NCBI RefSeq assembly: GCF_003731765.1
Contig: NZ_MOAL01000004.1
Coordinates: 496,001 to 560,000, forward strand
Origin: Pseudomonas chlororaphis
GTDB taxonomy: Bacteria > Pseudomonadota > Gammaproteobacteria > Pseudomonadales > Pseudomonadaceae
DNA: 64,000 nt
Direction of reading: 5' to 3'
A program made the position numbers and the translations under genes. The notes beneath the pieces were generated by a model. That model searched no databases. It worked only from the letters and a program-made list of their open reading frames with translations, and was not told the DNA's origin. Below are positions 56,551-64,000 of the stretch, piece after piece (within the stretch, counting starts at the first letter, position 1; each line of letters begins with the position of its first letter).

Positions 56551-56644
56551 CCTGCCGCTGTAAGGCAGGCGTTGATCACTCAATGGCCTGGACTGAATCG
56601 CGTACTGGCTCATCCCAACCCACGTGACCTTTGGTAGGGGTCAC
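56551..56644 (+). promoter_or_regulatory. Candidate ThrRS autoregulatory operator (tRNA-Thr mimic)
   Basis: Hairpin A (56551-56569): CCTGCC, loop GCTGTAA, GGCAGG; the loop shows UGU at the anticodon position followed by AA, as in tRNA-Thr(UGU). Hairpin B (56624-56644): GTGACCT, loop TTGGTAG, GGGTCAC; this 7-nt loop has U33, anticodon GGU and A37, as in tRNA-Thr(GGU). Hairpin B ends about 7 nt before the thrS ribosome-binding region. E. coli thrS is repressed by ThrRS binding such anticodon-like leader hairpins. Confidence 0.7.
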
Positions 56645-56663
56645 CACTAGGAGAGGAGGCGCC

Positions 56664-58586
56664 ATGCCAACTATTACTCTTCCCGACGGCAGTCAGCGTT
56701 CATTCGATCACCCGGTATCCGTCGCCGAGGTCGCCGCGTCCATCGGCGCCGGCTTGGCCAAGGCCACTGTGGCCGGCAAGGTCAATGGCAAGCTGGTCGA
56801 TGCCTGCGACTTGATCGACAGCGACGCGTCCTTGCAAATCATTACGCCAAAGGATGAAGAGGGGCTGGAGATCATTCGCCACTCTTGCGCTCACTTGGTT
56901 GGCCATGCAGTCAAGCAGCTGTACCCGACGGCCAAGATGGTTATCGGTCCAGTGATCGATGAAGGCTTCTATTACGATATCGCCTATGAGCGTCCTTTCA
57001 CTCCGGACGACATGGCCGCCATCGAACAGCGCATGCAGCAGCTGATCGAAAAAGATTACGACGTCATCAAGAAAGTCACTCCGCGTGCGGAAGTGATCGA
57101 CGTGTTCACGGCTCGCGGCGAAGACTACAAGCTGCGTCTGGTCGAGGACATGCCGAACGAACAGGCCATGGGCCTGTACTACCACGAAGAATACGTCGAC
57201 ATGTGCCGTGGCCCGCATGTGCCGAACACGCGTTTCCTCAAGTCGTTCAAGTTGACCAAACTGTCCGGCGCCTACTGGCGTGGTGATGCTAAAAACGAGC
57301 AGTTGCAGCGCGTTTATGGCACCGCTTGGGCGGACAAGAAGCAATTGGCGGCGTACATCCAGCGCATCGAAGAGGCGGAAAAACGCGACCATCGCAAGAT
57401 TGGCAAGCGTCTTGGCCTGTTCCATACCCAGGAAGAAGCACCGGGCATGGTGTTCTGGCACCCGAATGGCTGGACCCTGTACCAAGTACTTGAGCAGTAC
57501 ATGCGCAAGATCCAGCGCGACAACGGCTACCTGGAGATCAAGACTCCGCAGGTGGTCGATCGCAGTCTGTGGGAGAAGTCCGGGCACTGGGCCAACTACG
57601 CCGACAACATGTTCACCACTGAGTCGGAAAGCCGCGACTACGCGATCAAGCCGATGAACTGCCCGTGCCACGTGCAGGTGTTCAATCAGGGGCTCAAGAG
57701 CTACCGCGAGCTGCCAATGCGCCTGGCTGAGTTTGGTGCCTGCCACCGTAACGAGCCGTCGGGTGCTCTGCACGGCATCATGCGTGTGCGTGCGTTCACC
57801 CAGGACGATGCCCACATCTTCTGCACTGAAGAGCAAATGCAGGCTGAGTCCGCCGCTTTCATCAAGCTGACCATGGATGTCTATGCCGACTTCGGCTTCA
57901 AAGACATCGAGATGAAGCTTTCCACTCGTCCTGAAAAGCGCGTGGGTTCCGACGAGCTGTGGGATCGTGCTGAAACGGCACTGGCTGCCGCACTCGACAG
58001 CGCCGGCCTGCCTTATGATCTGCAGCCAGGCGAGGGGGCCTTCTATGGTCCGAAAATCGAATTCTCGCTGAAAGATTGCCTGGGTCGTGTCTGGCAGTGT
58101 GGTACCTTGCAGCTCGATTTCAACTTGCCGATCCGTCTGGGCGCCGAATACGTGTCCGAAGACAACAGTCGCAAGCACCCAGTGATGCTGCACCGGGCGA
58201 TCCTCGGTTCCTTCGAGCGTTTCGTCGGTATTTTGATCGAGCACTACGAGGGTGCATTCCCTGCGTGGCTGGCTCCGACCCAAGCAGTGGTGATGAATAT
58301 CACTGATAAACAGGCAGATTTTGCCCTTGAGGTCGAAAAAACTCTCAATCAAAGCGGATTTCGTGCCAAGTCCGACTTGAGAAATGAAAAGATCGGCTTT
58401 AAAATCCGCGAGCATACTTTGCTCAAGGTTCCCTATCTCTTGGTTATTGGAGATCGGGAAGTCGAGATGCAGACTGTCGCTGTGCGTACCCGTGAAGGTG
58501 CTGACCTGGGCTCGATGCCCGTCGCCCAGTTCTCGGAGTTCCTTGCACAAGCGGTTTCCCGGCGTGGTCGCCCAGATTCGGAGTAA
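56664..58586 (+). CDS. thrS: Threonyl-tRNA synthetase
   Basis: Charges tRNA-Thr and edits mis-attached serine. 640 aa, the usual length. Domains: TGS (1-63), editing domain with [16 protein letters not shown] (about 73-88), class II catalytic core with [14 protein letters not shown] (about 332-345) and [15 protein letters not shown] (about 357-371), and the anticodon-binding domain from about 540. The ATG at 56664 gives [29 protein letters not shown] is the ribosome-binding site. It probably autoregulates through the leader hairpins. infC follows directly. Confidence 0.97.
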   Translation: MPTITLPDGSQRSFDHPVSVAEVAASIGAGLAKATVAGKVNGKLVDACDLIDSDASLQIITPKDEEGLEIIRHSCAHLVGHAVKQLYPTAKMVIGPVIDEGFYYDIAYERPFTPDDMAAIEQRMQQLIEKDYDVIKKVTPRAEVIDVFTARGEDYKLRLVEDMPNEQAMGLYYHEEYVDMCRGPHVPNTRFLKSFKLTKLSGAYWRGDAKNEQLQRVYGTAWADKKQLAAYIQRIEEAEKRDHRKIGKRLGLFHTQEEAPGMVFWHPNGWTLYQVLEQYMRKIQRDNGYLEIKTPQVVDRSLWEKSGHWANYADNMFTTESESRDYAIKPMNCPCHVQVFNQGLKSYRELPMRLAEFGACHRNEPSGALHGIMRVRAFTQDDAHIFCTEEQMQAESAAFIKLTMDVYADFGFKDIEMKLSTRPEKRVGSDELWDRAETALAAALDSAGLPYDLQPGEGAFYGPKIEFSLKDCLGRVWQCGTLQLDFNLPIRLGAEYVSEDNSRKHPVMLHRAILGSFERFVGILIEHYEGAFPAWLAPTQAVVMNITDKQADFALEVEKTLNQSGFRAKSDLRNEKIGFKIREHTLLKVPYLLVIGDREVEMQTVAVRTREGADLGSMPVAQFSEFLAQAVSRRGRPDSE

Positions 58587-59137
58587 TTATTATTAAGCGT
58601 GAAATGAGACAAGATAAACGAGCTGCACCGAAAGCCCCGATCAACGAGAATATCTCGGCACGCGAGGTTCGGTTAATTGGCGCTGACGGCGAGCAGGTTG
58701 GCATCGTCTCGATTGATGAAGCGCTTCGTATAGCTGAAGAAGCCAAGCTGGATTTGGTGGAAATTTCCGCCGACGCAGTACCGCCAGTTTGCCGTGTGAT
58801 GGATTACGGCAAGTCGATCTTCGAGAAGAAGAAGCAGATCGCGGCTGCGAAAAAGAACCAGAAGCAGATTCAGGTTAAAGAAATCAAGTTTCGTCCAGGG
58901 ACGGAGGAAGGGGATTACCAGGTAAAACTACGCAACCTGGTACGTTTCCTGAGTGACGGGGACAGGGCCAAGGTATCCTTGCGATTCCGCGGCCGTGAGA
59001 TGGCCCACCAGGAGCTGGGGATGGAACTCCTCAAGCGGGTTGAAGCTGACCTGCAAGAGTACGGTTCGGTCGAACAGCATCCTAAGATGGAAGGACGCCA
59101 GCTGATTATGGTCATCGCCCCGAAAAAGAAGAAGTAA
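58586..59137 (+). CDS. infC: Translation initiation factor IF-3, AUU start
   Basis: Binds the 30S subunit and discriminates against non-canonical start codons. 183 aa if started at ATT 58586. Three consecutive ATT codons (58586, 58589, 58592) precede AAG CGT GAA ATG; ATT at 58592 lies 8 nt from CGGAG and also fits. The first ATG, at 58604, lacks a ribosome-binding site and would trim the N-terminus. A rare AUU start is the family's autoregulatory device. The body matches IF3: [52 protein letters not shown]. The start shares one base with the thrS stop. Confidence 0.94.
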   Translation: MIIKREMRQDKRAAPKAPINENISAREVRLIGADGEQVGIVSIDEALRIAEEAKLDLVEISADAVPPVCRVMDYGKSIFEKKKQIAAAKKNQKQIQVKEIKFRPGTEEGDYQVKLRNLVRFLSDGDRAKVSLRFRGREMAHQELGMELLKRVEADLQEYGSVEQHPKMEGRQLIMVIAPKKKK

Positions 59138-59197
59138 TCAACAGGGCACGGCAGGCCTTGCGATTATGTTTATCAACTGAATGCGGAGTATCCGAAC

Positions 59198-59392
59198 ATG
59201 CCAAAGATGAAAACTAAAAGTGGTGCTGCTAAGCGGTTTCTGAAAACTGCTAACGGTATCAAGCACAAGCACGCTTTCAAGAGCCACATCCTGACCAAAA
59301 TGTCGACCAAGCGTAAGCGTCAACTGCGCGGTAGCAGCTTGCTGCATCCGTCTGACGTGGCAAAAGTCGAGCGCATGCTGCGCCTTCGTTAA
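59198..59392 (+). CDS. rpmI: 50S ribosomal protein L35
   Basis: 64 aa, highly basic, of normal length: [20 protein letters not shown] and the end [36 protein letters not shown] precedes the ATG. It lies between infC and rplT in the standard infC-rpmI-rplT operon. In E. coli the L20 protein represses this operon by binding the rpmI leader; the 60-nt infC-rpmI gap could serve the same here. Confidence 0.97.
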   Translation: MPKMKTKSGAAKRFLKTANGIKHKHAFKSHILTKMSTKRKRQLRGSSLLHPSDVAKVERMLRLR

Positions 59393-59422
59393 TTTTTGGA
59401 TCAAGAATAGAGGAAGTAACTC

Positions 59423-59779
59423 ATGGCTCGTGTAAAGCGTGGCGTCATTGCCCGTAAGCGTCACAAAAAAATTCTGAAACTTGCTAAAGGCTACTACGGT
59501 GCACGTTCGCGCGTATTCCGTGTTGCCAAGCAAGCGGTAATCAAGGCAGGCCAATACGCCTACCGTGACCGTCGTCAGAAAAAACGTCAGTTCCGCGCTC
59601 TGTGGATCGCTCGTATCAACGCTGGTGCTCGTATCAACGGTCTGTCCTACAGCCGTTTCATCGCCGGCCTGAAAAAAGCGTCCATCGAGATCGACCGTAA
59701 GGTTCTGGCTGATCTGGCAGTGAACGAAAAAGCGGCGTTTGCTGCGATTGTCGAGAAAGCTAAAGCCACCTTGGCTTAA
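59423..59779 (+). CDS. rplT: 50S ribosomal protein L20
   Basis: 118 aa, the standard length. N-terminal RNA-binding arm [20 protein letters not shown] and the globular part [20 protein letters not shown] (about 50-69, with local variation). AGAGGAAGTAAC precedes the ATG. It is the likely autorepressor of its operon. A strong hairpin follows before pheS. Confidence 0.97.
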   Translation: MARVKRGVIARKRHKKILKLAKGYYGARSRVFRVAKQAVIKAGQYAYRDRRQKKRQFRALWIARINAGARINGLSYSRFIAGLKKASIEIDRKVLADLAVNEKAAFAAIVEKAKATLA

Positions 59780-59835
59780 GTACCCCCGACAGTCCATCCG
59801 GGCTCACCTCTGTGGGCTCTGGTGTTAAACGTCTT

Positions 59836-60906
<1,071 letters not shown>

Positions 60907-60932
60907 TCGTAACGAATTTTTAGGAGAGCAGG

Positions 60933-63311
60933 ATGAAATTCAGTGAACAATGGCTGCGTGGTTGGGTTAGCCCGCAGGTAAGTCGCGACGAGTTGGTTGC
61001 TCGTCTGTCGATGGCCGGTCTTGAGGTCGATAGCGTTACGCCGGCCGCCGGTATTTTCAGTGGCGTTGTGGTGGGCGAGGTGCTGAGCACCGAGCAGCAT
61101 CCGGATGCCGACAAGCTTCGTGTGTGCCAGGTCAGCAATGGTGTAGAAACCTTCCAGGTCGTTTGCGGTGCGCCTAATGTGCGTCCGGGCCTGAAGATTC
61201 CATTCGCAATGATTGGCGCCGAGCTGCCAGGCGACTTCAAAATCAAGAAGGCCAAACTTCGTGGTGTTGAGTCCAACGGCATGCTGTGTTCTCAGGCCGA
61301 GTTGCAGGTAGGTGAAGGCAACGACGGTCTGATGGAGCTGCCGGCTGATGCGCCGGTAGGCAAGGACTTTCGTGAATACCTGGAGTTGGACGACGCGAGC
61401 ATTGAGGTCGATCTGACCCCTAACCGCGGTGACTGCCTATCGTTGGCCGGTTTGGCGCGAGAAGTCGGCGCCTTGTACGCTGCACAGGTCACCCGCCCGG
61501 TAGTGGCCGCTGTTGCGGCTGCACACGACGAAGTGCGCCCGGTTGAAGTGCTGGCGCCGGCTGCCTGCCCGCGTTATTTGGGCCGAGTGATCCGCAACGT
61601 CGACCTGAGCAAGCCAACCCCGCTGTGGATGGTGGAGCGTCTGCGTCGGGCTGACGTACGCAGCATTGATGCGGCGGTGGATATCACCAACTACGTCATG
61701 TTGGAGCTGGGTCAGCCTCTGCACGCTTTCGACCTTGCCGAAATCAACGGTGGCATCCGTGTACGCATGGCGGAAGAGGGCGAGAAACTCGTTCTGCTTG
61801 ATGGTCAGGAAGTGACCCTGCGTAGCGATACCTTGGTGATTGCCGACCATTCCCGCGCGCTGGCTATTGCCGGTGTCATGGGGGGCGAGCACAGCGGTGT
61901 GACCGCCACAACGCGCGACATCTTTCTTGAAAGTGCTTTCTTCGATCAGATCGCTGTTGCCGGCAAAGCGCGCTCCTATGGGCTGCATACCGATGCCTCG
62001 CACCGTTATGAGCGCGGAGTGGATTGGCAGCTCGCCCGTGAAGCCATGGAGCGTGCCACTGGCCTGCTGCTGGACATCACTGGCGGGGAAGCCGGTCCGA
62101 TTATTGAGACGGTGAGTGAGCAACATCTGCCGTCCATCGCACCGATCACGCTGCGCGCCGAGCGCGTGACTCAGATGCTGGGTCTGGAAATCGAAAGCGC
62201 GGAAATCGAGCGGCTGCTCAGTGCCCTGGGCCTGGCGATTACTGTGGATGGGGCAGGGCAATGGCGTGTTGAAGTGCCAAGCCATCGCTTCGATATCAGT
62301 CTTGAAGTCGACCTGATCGAAGAGCTGGCCCGTCTCTACGGCTACAACCGCTTGCCGGTTCGTTACCCACAAGCACGCTTGGCTCCACAGGCCAAGGCTG
62401 AAGCCCGTAGCGATCTGCCGGTGCTGCGCCGTCTGCTGGTGGCTCGCGGTTACCAGGAAGCAATTACCTACAGCTTCATCGATCCCAAGCAATTCGAATT
62501 GTTCAGCCCGGGCGTCGAGCCGCTGCTACTGGCCAACCCGATTTCCAATGACATGGCTGCCATGCGTTCGTCGTTGTGGCCGGGCCTGGTCAAGGCACTG
62601 CAGCACAACCTCAATCGCCAGCAGGATCGTGTCCGCCTGTTCGAAAGCGGCCTGCGTTTTGTCGGCCAGTTGGAAGGCCTGAAGCAAGAGCCGATGCTGG
62701 CCGGTGTCGTTTGCGGCAGTCGTTTGCCTGAAGGCTGGGCTCAAGGTCGCGACGCGGTGGACTTCTTTGACGTCAAGGCTGATGTGGAAGCAGTGCTGGG
62801 CTTTGCCGGTGCACTGGACTCCTTCACCTTCTCGCCAGGTAAACACCCGGCGCTGCACCCAGGACAAACTGCGCGCATCGAGCGTGAAGGCCGTTTGGTT
62901 GGTTACGTCGGCGCGATTCACCCTGAACTGTCGAAAACCCTCGGTCTTGATCGCCCGGTGTTTGTATTCGAACTGGTTCTGGCTGAAGTCGCCCTGGGCA
63001 AAATGCCGAAGTTCCACGAACTGTCGCGCTTCCCAGAAGTACGCCGCGACCTGGCCCTGTTGGCCGATCGTGACGTTGCAGCCAGCGCCGTGCTTGACGT
63101 GATTCGTGAAAACGCCGGTGAGTGGCTGACCGACCTCAGGCTATTTGACGTGTATCAGGGTAAAGGTATTGATCCACATAGAAAAAGCCTTGCAGTTGGC
63201 TTGACCTGGCAGCATCCATCGCGCACTCTTAATGACGATGAGGTGAACTCCACTACGCAAAATATCCTCACCTCGCTCGAACAAAGGTTGAACGCCACGT
63301 TAAGGAAGTGA
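60933..63311 (+). CDS. pheT: Phenylalanyl-tRNA synthetase, beta subunit
   Basis: 792 aa, normal length. Domains in order: tRNA-binding EMAP/OB-like domain (about 40-150), B3/B4 editing domain (about 210-385), B5 domain (about 400-475), inactive catalytic-like core, and C-terminal FDX-ACB anticodon-binding domain (about 698-791, HELSRFPEVRRDLALLADRD). TAGGAGAGCAGG precedes the ATG. ihfA starts 3 bp after its stop, an arrangement conserved in gamma-proteobacteria. Confidence 0.97.
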   Translation: MKFSEQWLRGWVSPQVSRDELVARLSMAGLEVDSVTPAAGIFSGVVVGEVLSTEQHPDADKLRVCQVSNGVETFQVVCGAPNVRPGLKIPFAMIGAELPGDFKIKKAKLRGVESNGMLCSQAELQVGEGNDGLMELPADAPVGKDFREYLELDDASIEVDLTPNRGDCLSLAGLAREVGALYAAQVTRPVVAAVAAAHDEVRPVEVLAPAACPRYLGRVIRNVDLSKPTPLWMVERLRRADVRSIDAAVDITNYVMLELGQPLHAFDLAEINGGIRVRMAEEGEKLVLLDGQEVTLRSDTLVIADHSRALAIAGVMGGEHSGVTATTRDIFLESAFFDQIAVAGKARSYGLHTDASHRYERGVDWQLAREAMERATGLLLDITGGEAGPIIETVSEQHLPSIAPITLRAERVTQMLGLEIESAEIERLLSALGLAITVDGAGQWRVEVPSHRFDISLEVDLIEELARLYGYNRLPVRYPQARLAPQAKAEARSDLPVLRRLLVARGYQEAITYSFIDPKQFELFSPGVEPLLLANPISNDMAAMRSSLWPGLVKALQHNLNRQQDRVRLFESGLRFVGQLEGLKQEPMLAGVVCGSRLPEGWAQGRDAVDFFDVKADVEAVLGFAGALDSFTFSPGKHPALHPGQTARIEREGRLVGYVGAIHPELSKTLGLDRPVFVFELVLAEVALGKMPKFHELSRFPEVRRDLALLADRDVAASAVLDVIRENAGEWLTDLRLFDVYQGKGIDPHRKSLAVGLTWQHPSRTLNDDEVNSTTQNILTSLEQRLNATLRK

Positions 63312-63314
63312 CGT

Positions 63315-63617
63315 ATGGGGGCTCTGACGAAAGCTGAAATGGCCGAACGTCTCTACGAAGAGCTAGGCCTGAACAAACGTGAGGCCAAGGAATTGGTCGA
63401 ACTGTTTTTTGAAGAAATCAGGCATGCTCTCGAAGATAACGAACAGGTCAAATTGTCCGGTTTCGGTAACTTCGACCTTCGGGATAAGCGTCAGCGGCCT
63501 GGCCGCAACCCGAAAACGGGAGAAGAAATCCCGATCACGGCTCGCCGTGTGGTCACCTTTCGTCCAGGGCAGAAGTTGAAGGCCCGAGTTGAGGCTTATG
63601 CTGGAACCAAGTCATAA
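63315..63617 (+). CDS. ihfA: Integration host factor, alpha subunit
   Basis: DNA-bending nucleoid protein, dimer with IhfB. 100 aa. [20 protein letters not shown] and the DNA-intercalating arm [20 protein letters not shown], with the wedge Pro in [10 protein letters not shown], are conserved. GGAAGTGACGT precedes the ATG. It is co-transcribed with pheT and overlaps the next gene by 20 bp. Confidence 0.97.
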   Translation: MGALTKAEMAERLYEELGLNKREAKELVELFFEEIRHALEDNEQVKLSGFGNFDLRDKRQRPGRNPKTGEEIPITARRVVTFRPGQKLKARVEAYAGTKS

Positions 63618-63954
63618 CGACGAGCTGCCGGTTATTCCAGGCAAACGCTACTTCACCATTGGTGAAGTCAGCGAGCTCTGTGCGGTAAAACCGCATGTGC
63701 TGCGTTATTGGGAGCAGGAGTTTCCTCAACTCAACCCTGTGAAGCGCCGCGGAAATCGCCGGTATTATCAGCGCCAAGATGTGCTGATGATCCGGCAGAT
63801 CCGCGCGCTGCTTTATGATCAGGGGTTCACCATCGGTGGTGCGCGGTTGCGTCTCTCCGGTGATGAGGCCAAAGACGATACCACCCAGTACAAACAACTG
63901 ATCCGTCAGATGATCTCCGAGTTGGAGGACGTGCTGGTGGTGCTGAAGAAGTGA
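63598..63954 (+). CDS. MerR-family transcriptional regulator
   Basis: 118 aa from the ATG at 63598 ([20 protein letters not shown]); the frame is open to 63589. The HTH is [23 protein letters not shown] (about 20-40), with the wing [20 protein letters not shown]. No C-terminal Cys pair for metals is seen, so it is of the short, effector-unknown type found next to ihfA in Proteobacteria. Overlap with ihfA by 20 bp suggests coupling. Confidence 0.92.
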   Translation: MLEPSHNDELPVIPGKRYFTIGEVSELCAVKPHVLRYWEQEFPQLNPVKRRGNRRYYQRQDVLMIRQIRALLYDQGFTIGGARLRLSGDEAKDDTTQYKQLIRQMISELEDVLVVLKK

Positions 63955-64000
63955 TGAAAGGTATTTAAATACTTCCACATTTCAAAAGCTTGCGGTATAT
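63955..64000 (+). other. AT-rich end of the window
   Basis: 46 bp after the MerR-type gene: AT-rich, with a TATAT at the very end that could be part of a promoter. In many pseudomonads a tRNA-Pro gene follows ihfA-merR, but none is visible within this window. Confidence 0.3.

Noticed and set aside
56700..58550. A 616-codon minus-strand frame opposite thrS
   Set aside because: ThrRS is unmistakable on the plus strand; the antisense frame has no motifs or start context.

Overview
The window is a 64 kb stretch of a Pseudomonas chromosome, most likely from the P. fluorescens complex. Three things suggest this: the gene order (leuC-leuD-methyltransferase-leuB-asd-usg-fimV-truA-trpF-accD-folC-dedD-cvpA-purF-metZ, and thrS-infC-rpmI-rplT-pheS-pheT-ihfA-merR), a 64-residue CsrA protein of the RsmE type, and REP elements of the form GCCGGCAAGCCGGCTCC. 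Coding density is high and GC-rich. I see no prophage, insertion sequence or CRISPR array. Species assignment is inference from family knowledge, since no search was possible.

Layout. 1-1.7 kb: the start of an EmrB-type exporter and its EmrA-type partner. 1.9-4.2 kb: gltX, then a tandemly duplicated tRNA-Ala/tRNA-Glu pair. 4.4-8 kb: TetR regulator, alpha/beta hydrolase, thioesterase, dusC, and a small heat-shock protein behind a sigma-32-like promoter and a ROSE-type RNA thermometer. 8.2-13.3 kb: a chaperone module (DUF1266 protein, J-like protein, HscC). 13.4-17.7 kb: a five-PAS GGDEF/EAL protein and a LysR regulator divergent from leuC. 17.8-27 kb: leucine biosynthesis, asd, an Asd paralogue and fimV. 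27.1-36.9 kb: M24 peptidase-like protein, truA, trpF, accD, folC, dedD-like, cvpA, purF, metZ and an SDR. 37-39.2 kb: tRNA-Val, two tRNA-Asp, an amine-type FAD oxidoreductase and a second tRNA-Val.

39.4-47 kb is the most accessory-looking part. It holds a hexapeptide acyltransferase, an rtcB-prfH RNA-repair/ribosome-rescue operon, small lipoproteins, rsmE, a LexA-box-preceded DUF1654/endonuclease I pair, and a periplasmic asparaginase/glutaminase with sigma-54 and AauR-like sites. 47.2-54.2 kb is a complete ribose operon (rbsBACRKD) ending in an exported nucleoside hydrolase. 54.2-56.3 kb has small hypothetical genes, an I78-type lipoprotein and a cold-shock protein. 56.6-64 kb is the translation cluster from thrS to a MerR regulator.

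The signals most worth following are regulatory and lie between genes. (1) Upstream of rtcB-prfH there is an undescribed 13-codon ORF with a strong Shine-Dalgarno sequence; its codons form one arm of a long-range hairpin. (2) The thrS leader carries two hairpins with 7-nt loops that display threonine anticodons (UGU and GGU), as in a tRNA-mimic operator. (3) A LexA box precedes the DUF1654-endonuclease I pair. (4) Two copies of an AauR-type inverted repeat lie above a sigma-54 promoter for ansB. (5) The DUF1266/J-like/HscC module has HPE in place of the J-domain HPD motif.
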